NCBI GenBank assembly: GCA_009767595.1
Contig: VSDK01022240.1
Location: 4,657 to 68,656 of the forward strand
DNA length: 64,000 nucleotides
Reading direction: 5' to 3'
Source of the DNA: Symbiodinium kawagutii
Lineage: Eukaryota; Sar; Dinophyceae; Suessiales; Symbiodiniaceae
How positions within the stretch are numbered: the first letter of the stretch is position 1; each line of letters opens with the position of its first letter. Made by a program: the position numbers and the translations under genes. A model generated the notes under the pieces. It did no database searches. It was not told the origin of the DNA and saw only the letters and a list, made by a program, of their open reading frames with translations. Positions 32,803-44,659 of this stretch are shown one piece after another.

Positions 32803-33160
32803 CTGGTTTTGTGGTGGTGAACAAGCCCTCATTGATGGCTTATAGCTGGTTTATAGCTGGTTTAATAGGTTTATAGATGGTTTATTGATGGCTTATTGGT
32901 GGTTTGTAGCTGGTTGATGGCTGGTTTAATAGGTTTATACAATGTTTATCACGGGCTAATGGGTGGTTTGTCGCTGGTTTATGGATTTATGGCTGGTTTA
33001 TACCCAGTTTGACTGGTTTAAAGCCGGTTTAACAGGTTTAATGCTTGTTTATTCATGGTTTACAGCTAGTTTGATGTTTTATCAGCACTAAGTTGATGGT
33101 GATTTCAAGGTCTAACAGGTGAATTGTTTATAGGTGAGTTTAAGTTTTAACCACTGTTTA
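32803..33160. repeat. GGTTTATAGCTGGTTTA tandem repeats
   Basis: About 330 bp of GGTTTATAG(A/C)TGGTTTAATAGG-type units, strongly G over C, directly right of the exon at 32682. Confidence 0.7.
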
Positions 33161-34000
33161 TGGCTTTGAATGCGTGATAAATAATGACAAAGAATCATTT
33201 TTACAAAAGGGTTAATGGTTGAGAAATTGTGAAAACACATGGCAATCATTTATATAATGCTTTGACATCACCATTATATGATTCAATCACTAAAGGTAAT
33301 GATCATGATCAAGTGTGTATTTGCAAACCATTATGAATGGTTGAAAAAGGTGAATTAATGATACACAAATTTCACTGAAACTGATTTTTGAGGAATATCA
33401 TGATTGTTGAACATACATAGATTGAATGATAAACCTCTGTAGAACTAGTGCTATATAAGCAACCCCCTATTCATCCAATGATTGGCTGCATGGCTACTGA
33501 TGGGTGCAGAAGGACGTATCCAGCTGGCTTGTATCAACAAAGCAACAGTCACTCAAAGAATCCATAACAAGCCACCGGTACTGGATAAACAAGGATTGAT
33601 ATAGTGGATTCTGACAATGGTTGGCAACGGCTGTAATTTTGATTCATGATGGGTGACAGGCTTTCAGCAGGGTTCCCAATAACATCCAACAATTTGGGTT
33701 GGCCCCACCCTTGAACTTCCCTATGTACTCGCAACATCTCACAACATGTCCAACACCAACTTGTTTGACCTTCTCAAACTCTTTTGCATTCAGGTTCGGA
33801 TTAGCTACCAGGGAACTCAGCCACCAACTTAGTTGAACACCAACAGGAATCATTGATTCAACTAAGTTGGCATCGGTGAAATCATATTTATTAACAAAGG
33901 GAATACTGACTAACCTGATCAACCAGTTGGCTATTCACTCAGCAGCTTAGCCTTCTAAGGGAACTCACCCCCCACCCAAACACCATGACCGGCAACTCAC
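33161..34000. other. AT-rich intron sequence
   Basis: No repeat element recognised. A minus frame at 33644-33922 (ADANLVESMIPVGVQLSWWL like pieces) is protein-like in parts but lacks splice sites I can name. Confidence 0.35.
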
Positions 34001-34118
34001 CACCGCCTGGAACCTGCTCTGTTGCGCCATTCGCAGCCGCAGCGCCAGCTGCGGACTCTGACCCGCCAATGACCAGGGGCCCGCCACGGCCTCGGCGTTC
34101 ACGTCCCAACGTGGTGAG
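34001..34118 (-). CDS. candidate internal exon, unknown protein
   Basis: Minus strand, acceptor AGCTGGTAG|C (or CACAG|CT, high end 34125) and a canonical CAGGCGGTG|GTGAGT donor. Segments SPRWDVNAEAVAGPWSLAG and LALRLRMAQQSRFQAV. The plus strand also has a CGTG|GTGAGC donor after a Pro/Ala-rich frame, so the island is ambiguous, but only the minus side has both signals. Joins in phase with 37344. Confidence 0.4.
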
Positions 34119-34824
34119 CTACCAGCTGTGACTGGTGATGGCCAGGGGTGCAGGGGGCCATGCACCCACTGATACTTTCTGATGAAAAGTGTAGGTTGAC
34201 TTCTCTGACTCTTGTGAATTCAACCCATGGTAAGATATTTTTCTCAACGTGACTATGATGATTTTGACTTGGGAATGAGTAGTACTTGAGAACATGTTTA
34301 ATTGCTGGTCATGATTCATGATTCATGATCATGATCTTCAAGTCTCTATATATTTGATTCAACTACTCCTGACATCTCATGACAATGGCATGAAACATGA
34401 AACCACGGTTTAGACCAAATGGACTGTATTGGAATTTACCTGATTCTATTTGTCCATGGCCATTAGTATGAAACCGGTGGGTCATAATTGAAAACTGATC
34501 ATAGATGGTGATTCATAAATATCAGCATGAGTTGGTTTTCACGCTACTATCATGAGTTGCACAGGTCATGTCATCGGTTGTAATGGTATATGATTGGATG
34601 TAAGGGTAAATCATAGTAGGCAAATGGTGTGTCAATCAATCTATCTATCTACCTATCTATCTATCTGTATCACCATGTGCTATGGCATGTAACAGTTGGA
34701 TTAAGATGTTTCAAATAGAAAATGTAAGGGGTATATGTATATACAAAAGACAATAGTGTATGTTGGTGTGTAATGGTAACTATCTATTTGAGCCTTCAAT
34801 TTACCACAACTACACACATGAATT

Positions 34825-35346
34825 CTATACCATCATCATGGGTGTGTAGAAATGAACATGCTGATGTTTGCTGCCATCGCTTTCGCCCTGATTCTCATGC
34901 CGCTTGTCATCGATACTATTCTGATACGAAACATCAAGGGCACAAATGCAAATCGCTCCACGCAAAGATGTTTCCTTCTTGGCCTTGAGATTTTTCATTG
35001 CGAGGATGTGTTCCACCCTGTAGTTTCAGGTTAGCATGCTGATCCTGAAAAATGCAAAGCAGTCGAAAACGTTGGGAAGCGAAAGTGACGTTTGGGTCCT
35101 TATCGGCCGTCTTACAAGGGGTGCCAATCAAAATAGTTTCTAAGGATCCACTTTGCCAACAAAAAGGTTTTTCGGCCGTCCTTTCACTATTGAAGTGGGA
35201 TGCACAGGATTCATTGAGGGCTGCTTCTTCACCAAACGCAACGATTCCCCCTCATCTGGCTGTGCCGAACCTCGTCCGCGGCAAGTGGATCCACAACTCT
35301 CCTGGGGGTCGGCATCTGAAAATGTGGTGCCAACTGCTGAACAAAC
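34825..35346 (-). pseudogene. decayed coding region, family unknown
   Basis: The 5' part (35346-35140, minus) is open for 68 codons without an ATG: SDADPQESCGSTCRGRG, DEGESLRLVKKQPSMNP, IVKGRPKNLFVGKVDP then TAG. Beyond it the sense continues in other frames: IGTPCKTADKDPNVTFASQ (to 34934) and VEHILAMKNLKAKKETS (to 34825). TTTTCAG and CTACAG sites could allow splicing, but the frame jumps favour a dead gene or retroelement piece. AT-richer than the islands. Confidence 0.35.
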
Positions 35347-37343
35347 CTATCATACTTGATCATATCCCTTTTTTGGAAGCTATCATCATATCAAACCCTT
35401 GATCATAACCCTTGATAATTCACCATTCCATCATACTTGATCATATCCCTTTGGTAAATTGTCCGGGAAGTGGAAAATCAATCATTCAAAGACGGTTGAC
35501 CTAAGAATCATGGTGATGTTTGGTCTTCTGCGAAAATTTATCAGAGAAAATACCCCCAGTTCTGCAATATTTTTTTCCAGAAATAATAGGGCGAAAAATT
35601 ACAACCAGTTTCTCACATAGATTTTACCTGCAACCAATCCAGCGATCAATAACTTACCATTAGGGATCGTAAATTGTCGATGCAATGCCAACAACGACAA
35701 CAAAACTGTGGACGTAGCCAACAATACTGTCATAATATGGATGGTATACATGACAAAGAAATGTTCAAATAATATACATTCAACAATCACAACAAAATGT
35801 GGGCATGATTGGTAATTGTTTGTCATGGGTGACTGCTTATCAGAAACTTTCATTCGTAGTGAGCATTCCGGGGCGAAGCACTACTTTTTTGAGGATGTTT
35901 GGGTACTGACCTGTTCACGTGAGGTCTAGATTGTTCATCACCCAAACGATTGTTGTGGAAATCCACAGGTGATAGTAACTGACACACAATGAATGATGAC
36001 AGCCAACGGTTAGATTAAATTAATGATTGTAAACTGTAAAAAATGCAAATGTTCAAACATGACTGCGGTGGTGAATGGTGGTTTCAATCATGAAGAACAT
36101 ATATAGGGAGGGTCAATAATGATTGTAAAACATTGGTATAGCTATATCATAACGGTGACAAAACATATGAAATTGGTATCATTGCCCAAAAAACCTAATT
36201 TGGCTGATAAGAAGGGATATCAAGCATCAACCCACCATATGTTCATTGGTGAACCATCCTGGTTTGTTGATTGCAGAACCTCACCTGGTAGAATAGCTCT
36301 TGACAATCAACCAAGGGTAAGTGGAAGCCTCTAATGAACTACATGGGGTTCCCAACCATACATCTTTACACGTTTATCATTCCATCAGAAAACACCTTCA
36401 AATCTTACCATCATCATTTCCGTCCTAACCACCAACTACTATGTGGTGCCAACCAAGAAAGTCACCATTCTTGTTGCTTATTTCCAGTTTATCACTATTA
36501 TCAAACAGTAGTAATGACAATGATTGACAATGCGTTATCAGAAGAGCTAGGAACCAGAATCGCTGATTTCAAACCTAGAAGCCCAATGAACCACTTTCAA
36601 CTATTAGTGACCACTACTTCACCAGCAAAACACAGTAATCTCCGATCTCTGTGATTTTGCCCATGATTCTTTAAGCATTATATCTATAAAACTATTTTAA
36701 CTACTCTCAATCATAATGATCAATCACGAGTTCTACTAGCTATTCCTGGCAAATAAATCTATCATGAAGCACTGTTTGCGTCTGACTCACTAATAATCAT
36801 CAACCATTGTTAACCAGTCTCAACCAATACTAATCATGATTAACCACAACCATGACCAACCACTATTAACCATTTTCTATTGTTATTCAAGATAATCATT
36901 ATCAATCATTATCAATCATAATCACTATCTTCCACTATCAACAATGTATCAACCATGATTAACCATAAACATTATCTGACCATGATCAACCATTATTAAC
37001 CATACTTCTATAGACCATTATCAATCATAAGCATTACATAACCATTGTAAACCGCCCATACTAACTTACTAATCATTATCAATCATAATCATTATCTACC
37101 ACTATCAACCATAACTTACTACCCACTATAACCATTACAATGATTGATTCCATAATATTACTAACCACTAACTAATCATTACATAACCATCAATAACCAT
37201 AACCACTACAAAACCATTACTAACCATGACAATGATTGATTACTAACCATTAATAACCATAACCATAAATGATCATGAATAACCATTACTACTACCTTAC
37301 TGACCATCACCATTTCCACCCCCATCGGATGAACCAACATCAC
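35347..37343. other. long intron-like region ending in C-biased repeats
   Basis: 35347-36640 is mixed sequence. 36660-37320 is strongly C-biased AACCATTACTAACCATTATCAATCATAATC repeats, leading to the exon at 37344. A possible plus exon at 36277-36316 (GATTGCAG|A acceptor, CCAAGG|GTAAGT donor, TSPGRIALDNQPR) is noted but weak. Confidence 0.45.
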
Positions 37344-37460
37344 CGGGCCGCTCCAAGCTTCAACCCGTCACTGGGATGCCATTGCGGGTCCACCGGCAGC
37401 GTTCGCCGCGCCGGCACGGCCACCAACGGCGCGTGGGAGGCTTCCAGCACAGCGTGGGGC
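37344..37460 (-). CDS. candidate internal exon, 38 codons
   Basis: Very good minus-strand island: CTCCACAG|G acceptor, CGGCCCG|GTGATG donor; one base, 38 codons, two bases. Segments PHAVLEASHAPLVAVPARRT and LPVDPQWHPSDGLKLGAA. Joins in phase with 38824 and 34001. No plus acceptor. Unknown family. Confidence 0.5.
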
Positions 37461-37960
37461 CTGTGGAGCAGTGGATCATGGATGAGGCATGGTGAAATGA
37501 TGGTGAAATGTGTAGTTTTTATGCTGAAACAATGCTGAAATAGTGATGAAAAAGGATGAAACGATGGTGAAATGAAGGTGAAATGATAGATAAACTATGC
37601 TGAAAAAATGGTGAATGTGATGAACATGTGGTGAAATGATGGTGAAATATGGCTTTTTTACCAGTGCTGTCATAGTGAAATGATGGATAATCATGGCTAT
37701 AGAATTATGTTGGAAAACTTATGGTGGCGGGATAGTGAAATAGTGGTGGAACGAGGATAACATATGGAGAACATTTGGTGAAACCGTGGATTGAACAAAA
37801 TAGATAAAATTTAGTGATGGGATAGTGAATAATGGTGAAATGTTGGTGAAATGATGGTGAGCAAATGATGAAGTAATGGTGAAAATCATCATGGTTGATA
37901 ATGCTTGATGATGGTGACATAATAGATAATCATGGTTGACAATGCTGGACAATGGCTGTC
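37461..37960. repeat. GATGGTGAAAT tandem repeats
   Basis: About 480 bp of GATGGTGAAATGATGGTGAAATG-like units, the clearest G-biased flank in the window, right of the exon at 37344. Confidence 0.75.
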
Positions 37961-38339
37961 TATGCACGTGATGATACTAGCCTTCAATGGCGAACAGCAA
38001 AAACCAATGATGCGAAAAAGGCACAAAAGAATACAAACTACGAGCTATCATGGATCACAGGGTTTCATACCCGCCACATCACCACTACTGCCTCCCCAGC
38101 AAACAACAAACCGTGAGTGTGCCCAGTCATTTATGACCAGGACATTCCCGTGGTGAGCGACAATGGACCCACAAATGCATCCTCAGCTGCTGAGATTGCT
38201 GGTGGCTGTTCTCCTTCACGACTCATGGACCGGACCGTTTGTAAGTATCAACCGGCATCAATAAGGATGTATCCATGACCATGGTGGTCACCTCCAACCA
38301 TCCCTTAGCGAGAATCAATAGGATAACCAACCAGCTGTC

Positions 38340-38823
38340 GAGGTATATCATTTTTGGACAAAACCATCATTACACCAACCATCAACCAACCATCCTCACT
38401 AGCCATCAACTGTTTCTATTGACCAGTTTGTTGCTACTGATCAATCATACTCACTACTTACCGGTTCTGAATAATAACAATTCGAATGATCAGCAAAATG
38501 AACCATCCTCAGTCATTCAACGCTTTCTCGTCCATCACTAAGATCACTCATCAACCGTTACTAAGCATCACAGGCCAGTCATCACAAACATCTCTGGCCA
38601 CCTGGAGACATAGCATAGCCATAGCTACAAACCATCGACTACCCATCACCAACCACCACTCACCAACAATTCCATCATTTCTTCATCATCGGTCACAAAT
38701 TAGTCATAACTATGAAAACCAACCATCACTTATCCACCACTTACCACCACTTACCACCACTTATCCATTACTTATCCATCACCCACCACCACCCAGCCCC
38801 ACCCAGCCCCACCCATCCCCCAC
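38340..38823. repeat. AACCATCACCAACC-type repeats
   Basis: C-biased degenerate repeats, ending with CCACCACTTACCACCACTTATCC and CACCCAGCCCCACCC (38720-38820) just left of the exon at 38824. With the array at 37461 they form the two complementary ends of one intron. Confidence 0.7.
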
Positions 38824-38906
38824 GCCCCGCGGTTTTCGTCGCTGCGCCTGCCGTCTTCCTGCGTCAAGCTCCAGAGGTCTGCCGCGATTCGACGTGGCCG
38901 CCGGGC
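38824..38906 (-). CDS. candidate internal exon, 27 codons
   Basis: Minus strand, AGCGCTCAG|GCC acceptor; donor GGGGC|GTGGGG chosen because it joins in phase with 37344, or GATGG|GTGGGG 14 bases later. Segments ARRPRRIAADLWSLTQEDG and RRSDENRG, charged and helix-like. Phase 0 start fits 40113. Confidence 0.45.
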
Positions 38907-38988
38907 CTGAGCGCTGAGGCTGGCGGTTGGGTGAAGCTGCTTGGGTAATGATGGGTCATGGTGGTTGATATGGTTGATATGGTTGATA

Positions 38989-38989
<1 letters not shown>

Positions 38990-39058
<69 letters not shown>
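38990..39058. repeat. (GAT)n microsatellite
   Basis: About 23 GAT triplets following GGTTGATAT repeats; right flank of the exon at 38824. Confidence 0.95.
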
Positions 39059-39059
<1 letters not shown>

Positions 39060-40112
39060 TTACTCATGGTTGATATGATGGTTGATACCATGGTTGATAT
39101 GACGGTTGATTGCCCGTAATAATGGTTGATAATGGGTTGGTAATGATTAATTACTCATGATTAAGAATCGTGATCATGGTTTAAACTGGTTAAAGATGAT
39201 TGATTCTTGTTAATTGGTTTATTGTTGAATGGTTTATCATTGCCCATAATGATCGTTGATGATGGGTTAAAATGGTCCACCATAAATTGTTAATGTTAAG
39301 CGATTTGGGGGACCCTTATTTTGAGAAGCACCCATGTGGGTAATGATAATGGTTAACAATGGCTGATAATGGTTGATCTTTTCCGGGGGTTTTGGTTAGG
39401 GTTGTGAATGATTATGGTCTTGAATATAGTTTATCATGTTTGATGATGGCTGATCCTGGGCAAGATGGGTTAACAATGGGTAATGATCCTCAATATTGTC
39501 ATGGTTAATGATTGTTCATGTTGGGTAAGAATAGTGGATGATATAACTCAAATGACGTCCGATGATGTTGGACCATTCATAGTGGATGGTTAAGAATGGT
39601 TTCTAATGCTTAGTGCTAATAATGAGCCAGCCTCACATGCAAGAAACCAGCGCAGCACACAACACACCTCTGTCAAGGTGTAGGCCATAGGAGCAGGTTG
39701 GTGGCAGTAGTAGCAGCAGTAGCAGCAGCAAGTAGAAGCGGTAGTAGTTGTGGTAAGCAAACAATGAGTCATAGTGGCAACAGCNNNNNNNNNNNNNNNC
39801 AGGAATGACACCAGCAGTCAGCAAAAAATGAGAGCAAAACCATTGATGGCCGTGGAGCAACCAAAATCATACAGCAATTGAAAGTAATTATACAGATAGC
39901 ACGAGTAATCCCAATGGTGACAACAACCCATTGGTGTATTGGAGCACCAACAACTACACATAATGGCAATAGCAAATAATTATGTCGTAGGCGATCTTGC
40001 CTCCTCCACACAACAAGGGCTGTATCACTGAGAAAGGGCTTAAGCAATCTGCACAACGTTCTACTGCAACCAGCTGTATGATTAATCAACCATTGCAGCT
40101 GTATGCACTCAC
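39059..40112. other. intron-like region with MITE2 fragment, CAG/TAG run and a small gap
   Basis: GGTTGATAATGG repeats to 39600 with a MITE2 right end (GGGGGACCCTTATTTTGAGAAGCACCCATG) at 39304-39335. A GC-richer patch at 39630-39700 (minus QPAPMAYTLTE before a GAG|GTGTGT donor) may be a small exon. TAG/CAG triplets at 39703-39740 and N at 39785-39799. Confidence 0.4.
39785..39799. other. assembly gap (N run)
   Basis: Fifteen N adjoining a CAG/TAG-rich stretch; repeat collapse is likely. Confidence 1.
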
Positions 40113-40259
40113 TGGGAACAAGAACACTTCCGGCAAGAGAGGCTTCTCGCCAACACCATAGTTGCGAAGAGCACTCGGAGTACGCGGAGTGAGATTTCCC
40201 GTGGCACCTGCCCCTTCGGAATTCTGGTTGTCATCGACTCTGGCGAATCCCTTGTTTTC
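40113..40259 (-). CDS. candidate internal exon, 49 codons
   Basis: Minus strand, GTTTTTTCAAG|G acceptor and TTCCCA|GTGAGT donor; exactly 49 codons, phase 0 at both ends. Segments ENKGFARVDDNQNSEGAG, GNLTPRTPSALRNYGVG and EKPLLPEVFLFP. A second minus frame (DSPESMTTRIPKGQVPRE) is open as well. Phase fits both neighbours (40493 and 38824). Unknown family, disordered then hydrophobic. Confidence 0.45.
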
Positions 40260-40282
40260 CTTGAAAAAACGAGTCTTCGTCG

Positions 40283-40470
40283 CATGGCAGTGGGTGAAAC
40301 CCTGTACCCCTGGTTCCCCTGTCATTAACCATTATTTCCCTCTTATTGTTGGTCATTATCCTCCACTAGTTGGTTGGTTGATGTTGACCCATAGCTATAT
40401 AGCTGGTATATCTCCTATAGTTGTCACTTATCATCCCCTATGATTGACCAGTTTATAGTTGGTATATACC
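40283..40470 (+). mobile_element. MITE1 copy filling most of a short intron
   Basis: ATGGCAGTGGGTGAAACCC at the left, inner GTTGACCCATAGCTATATAG at 40385-40402, then the tail GTATATCTCCTATAGTTG and TTATAGTTGGTATATACCC. It occupies about 80% of the 233-nt interval between two exon candidates. Confidence 0.75.
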
Positions 40471-40492
40471 CAATTTTGAGCGAACAACTAAC

Positions 40493-40590
40493 CACCGCAA
40501 GAGTTCCCTTTAAGCAACCAATGACACCAGCGCTGCGCACCACACGAGGCAAGGAACCAACAAAAACATCGTCACGCTGCCAGCAGACGC
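40493..40590 (-). CDS. candidate internal exon, 32 codons
   Basis: Minus strand, CGCCCCACAG|GC acceptor, TGCGGTG|GTTAGT donor; two bases and 32 codons. Segments CWQRDDVFVGSLPRVVRS and GVIGCLKGTLAV, a compact hydrophobic pattern. Ends in phase 0, matching 40113-40259 across a 233-nt intron. Confidence 0.45.
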
Positions 40591-42290
40591 CTGTGGGGCG
40601 AAGATACATCACAATAACCAGTGACAAAAACGATGTCCCCAACAACAAAACAACAGGGAAATGATTCTGATGAGTGATGGATGATGAATGATGATGAATT
40701 GTAGATAATGATCATGAATGATAATTTATGATGAATTTTGGCTAATTCTGACAAATGACTATGAAGCTTAAGAATAATGATGAAGACATATGATCTTGAT
40801 GACGCCGATTATGATTGCGGTCATGATGACGATGACGATGGAGATTAGGATTGCGATGACGATTGCGACGACGACGACAATGATAGTGATAACGATCCTA
40901 AATCAAAAATGAGGCCATGGTCGCAACCCTAGATTCAACCATCATCTGCGGCAAAGGTTTGACTTGAGGTTTCTTTACATCAAGATGTTTTACCAGCATC
41001 TGCTTGGATGCAACAGGTAGAACACACCATGGTAGAATCGATTGCTGCCATGGCTTCTGAACCAACAAATCCCTGCAAGGTCCTATCACTTTGGTGTAGG
41101 GGTACCACCCTTTACAAACACCTTTTCTACCTATAAAACAGGATGGTTGCTACTAATTGTTCTAATTCCTCACTTCCTATCCCTCTGTCTTCTCCCTTCA
41201 TGTTGGTTGGTTGTACCCCTAGTATTTGTTGATCGAGCCTGAATTACCAAAACAGCAATTTCGAGTAGAATTGATTGTCGCCATTGCTGTTGAAAAAAAT
41301 CAGCATTTGTAGTCACAATGGTGGTTGACATGTCATTTTCAACCAACCATGAACCAATATAATATCCAATCATTGCCGTTAGCATTAACTCACTCAAATA
41401 CATGGCCATACCATCATGGATTGTCAGTATTTACGCTGTCTATGTCAATGCAACCAATAACTACCATACATGGTCACCCTTTAACCATCTTTGAAGCAAT
41501 ATCAAATCATTGTTATATCATCAATCACCACTAAACATCATATGAAACACTATCATTCGCCACAATTCGCAAATACTCAATCACCATTCAACACCATAAA
41601 CCGACCACAAAGTCCACCATTGATTATCCACCATTCAAACACCATAATCAACGATTATCTCACCATTCACCACCATGAACAAGCTATTAACCATGAACTA
41701 ACCAAAATTGACCATCAAAAAATCAAAACCAAATAACGATCACTAACTGCTACAGTACCCTCTGGTAAACTAACATGGCTGGCTGGAAAATCCATCAGAA
41801 ATAGATGATTTCCCAGGGTTTCCCAACAAAATGGTCGATTTTCCAGCCAGCCATGTTAGTTTACCAAAGGGTATAATACGGTCACTGAGCACTACTGAAA
41901 CTCATCAAGTTGACCATCATTGGGCAGCCGGCACTGCCGGCCTCGCATCCAACCACCAGCCAGCATTAAACCACCGCAACCATTACTACCCATCATTGCT
42001 AATTAATGTTGATTCTTGATGGTTAGTAATGATAGTTAAGTGAATAACCCTTGCTTAATGGTGGTTTATTGGTGCTTAATGATGCTAACCCAGATCAATC
42101 CTACTGCTTACCCTCATTAAGCACCAATAAACCACCACCATGATCAACCCTAAGCATTATCAATTAACAACCATTAATTATCAACCATCAATTATCAACC
42201 ATCACCAACCATTATTAACCTCAACCACCCTCAATCATGCTGGTGTTAACCACCATTAACCAACCATCATTAACCGACGCAGCCTGTTAC
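40591..42290. other. intron-like region with MITE3 and repeats
   Basis: GATGAATGATG and GATGACGATGAC repeats (40660-40890); a minus open frame 40898-41089 (LLVQKPWQQSILPWCVLP, KQMLVKHLDVKKPQVKPL) that is protein-like but not splice-bounded; C-biased repeats 41330-41730; a MITE3; then AACCATCAATTATC repeats to the exon at 42291. Confidence 0.45.
41756..41873. mobile_element. MITE3 copy, best preserved
   Basis: TACCCTCTGGTAAACTAAC...GGCTGGCTGG and its inverse CCAGCCAGCC...GTTAGTTTACCAAAGGGTA form about 35 bp of inverted ends; the centre has GATTTCCCAGGGTTTCCC. 118 bp in all. Confidence 0.85.
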
Positions 42291-42386
42291 CACGTCGGCC
42301 TGCCTGACTCCCTCGGGGCTTCTGCCGCCGCGACAGATCCGCCACCACGCAGTGGTCGTCTGAACGACGGAAAGTGGCCACGGTGC
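42291..42386 (-). CDS. candidate internal exon, frame uncertain
   Basis: Minus strand, GAAGCCTAG|GC acceptor, CGACGTG|GTAACA donor. All three minus frames are open (for example TVATFRRSDDHCVVADLS or SVAAAEAPRESGRPTW). A plus frame (CYHVGLPDSLGASAAATD, GCAG|CC acceptor, AACG|GTGGGG donor) is equally good. Coding is likely, frame and strand are not settled. Confidence 0.35.
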
Positions 42387-42764
42387 CTAGGCTTCGGAGG
42401 GAACGGTGGGGAACCCATAAGCAACCATTAGTCCACCACAATTTCACCATTGAACCAGCCATAAAATGACCTTAGCCCATAATTCACCATGAGTTCATCG
42501 TTGGTTAACCATTGATTCAACCATTAGTTAACTACTAGTTAGCCACTAATTAGCCACTAGTTAACCACTCATTAACCACTAGTTAACCACTAATTAACCA
42601 TTAATCAACCATTAATCAATCACCATTCATTGGTTGGTTAATAGTGACCCATAGCCATTTCATTAGTCAACCACTAATCATTAGTTAACCACTAGTTACA
42701 GTAGCCATTAGTTAACCATTGGTTAACCATTACTTCACCACAACTCACCATTGAACAATTCCAC
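42387..42764. repeat. ATTAACCACTAGTTAACCACT repeats
   Basis: C-biased AACCACTAGTT and ATTAACCATTAATCAACC units fill this 378-bp interval, with a MITE1 right end (GGTTAATAGTGACCCATAGCCA) at 42632-42660. Unlike other intervals it does not change bias. Confidence 0.6.
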
Positions 42765-42901
42765 CCAGGACTTCGCCGAGGCACAGCTGCTAAGCCTGGC
42801 ACAAGCCTCACGGCAGCTCAGCATGCCGGGCACGGCGCCCAAGTCCCCGAGGTCGGAGCCGCCTGGCCACGTCGGCCACGTCAAGGGGTGGATGTGAAGC
42901 T
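42765..42901 (-). CDS. candidate internal exon, 45 codons, cysteine-containing
   Basis: Minus strand, CTATCCTTAG|AG acceptor, AAGTCCTGG|GTGGAA donor; two bases and 45 codons. Segments HPLTWPTWPGGSDLGDLGAV and MLSCREACARLSSCASAKSW with four cysteines. A plus frame (DFAEAQLLSLAQASRQLS after CACCCAG|G) is equally attractive, so strand is open. Confidence 0.35.
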
Positions 42902-44077
42902 CTAAGGATAGCTCTGGGAGCTGGATTGTTATTGTTATTAATGAGCTCTAAGGGGTGGATTGAAGTGTTCATTAATAACAATAGTGCTCTGGGGCCATTA
43001 GTGTTCATTAATAACAATGGTGTTCATCTAATGGCTCACTAATGGTGAAGTGATAATGGTGAAGGTCAATGGCTATTAAAGGATAATAATATTTGGTGGT
43101 TATATTCATCATGTGAAGCCAGTAATAACGGTGAATGCGAGGCTAATCAACTAGTGGTCACAACTATTGCTTACCTAATGGCTAACTAATGGTACGTGAA
43201 TGGTTGATGGGTCACTAATGGTTGGTTAACGGAAAAATCCGAGATAATGAATAACTAACGGTTGCTTTTTGGTTTGTGGGTAATAATGTTTCATGACTGG
43301 TTGGTCAATGACAAAAAAGAATCATGGTTAACTGAGTAATGGCTAATGATTCAATATGGGCGGTGACTGGCCAGTGAATTGTAAAATAGCGGTTTCTTGT
43401 TTATCGTCTAAATTTGATTCGTGACATTTCGTGACTAATGAGCTGTTAGTGAACGGTTGATAATAGTTCTCTAGGGTCTGGCAATGAATTTTTTTGTGTC
43501 TATGTATTGCATGTGCATTCATTGCAAGGAAACATACTACTGTATACTGCACAAGGTCTGTATCCACGTGCATGCAGTGGCTGAAACTTGAAACCATCTC
43601 CAAAGCCAAGCAGTATTTATACGTTCAGTCACGGAAAACATGTATATATAGCAAGGAATGGACGCAGTAAGCAGGCGCCATTGCATGCTTGGACTGCCAA
43701 ATGTATACCTGCTGACCGGCGAGGTTTGGCAATGGGGAAAAAAGCAAAACAAAACAGCAACAATAGCAAAACAACAGCGACAACAAAGTTTTAAAAGACG
43801 ATCTACATCAGTGTAGATCAACGTCGCTTAGGAAAATCATTGATTTTAGGTAGTTTCTCAGCGGCCCACACAAAATATGGCGATTCCCTGTTTTGTTTCA
43901 TTTGTCTACCAAGACACGCAACTCAAAAAAATAAGTCAGGAAGCACGACGCATCTGATCCCGACTGCAAGATGAAACCCGCATGATTGTAGCTTAGCAAG
44001 GTGATAAGGGATAATGGGCAACACTTTGACATTAGAAGCAAAATACCCAGCGTAGGCAAAAGCGGCGAAATACTACT
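42902..44077. other. intron-like region, G-biased at left
   Basis: GATTGTTATTGTTATTAATGAGCTCTAAGGGGTGG duplication (42900-42970), AATGGTGAAGTGATAATGG repeats to 43300, then mixed sequence. A minus frame at 43537-43821 (VSRYTFGSPSMQWRLLTAS) is not supported by splice sites. Confidence 0.4.
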
Positions 44078-44212
44078 ACGTATACTACTACTACTACTGC
44101 TGCTACTACTACTACTACTACTACTACTACAACGACGACTACTACTACTTCTACTACTACTACTACTACTACTACGACTACTACTACTACTACTACTACT
44201 ACTACAACTACA

Positions 44213-44297
<85 letters not shown>

Positions 44298-44448
44298 TAA
44301 CTATAACTACGACTACTACTACTACTGCTATAACTATAACTACAACTACTACTACTACTACTACTACTAATACTACTACTACTACTACTACGACGACGAC
44401 GACGACGACGACGACAACAACAACAACTACTACTATACTACTACTACA

Positions 44449-44482
<34 letters not shown>

Positions 44483-44580
44483 GTACTAGTACTAGTACTA
44501 TTACTACTACTACTACCACTACCACTACCACTACCACTACCTCTACCCCTACTACCTTTACCACTACTACCATAACACCA
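44078..44580. repeat. (ACT/CTA)n microsatellite with GAC and CCA variants
   Basis: About 500 bp of ACT triplets, with a (GAC)n block at 44391-44413 and ACTACC units at the right end. Frames through it give poly-Leu or poly-Val. Lies left of the exon at 44660 and is the strand complement of the TAG array at 14788. Confidence 0.95.
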
Positions 44581-44659
44581 ACTACAACAATTACAACAAA
44601 CAACCACCAGCCGGATCCAGCCTGTAGTTTTTGTCACTGCTGATCCCTGGCCAACTCGC

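Noticed and set aside
36277-36316. Plus-strand exon with GTAAGT donor
   Set aside because: Good splice signals but only 40 bp, AT-rich, isolated, and on the opposite strand from the others; mentioned only in the region entry.
44001-44637. 200-codon minus frame and 99-codon plus frame
   Set aside because: Products of the ACT microsatellite (poly-Val, poly-Leu).
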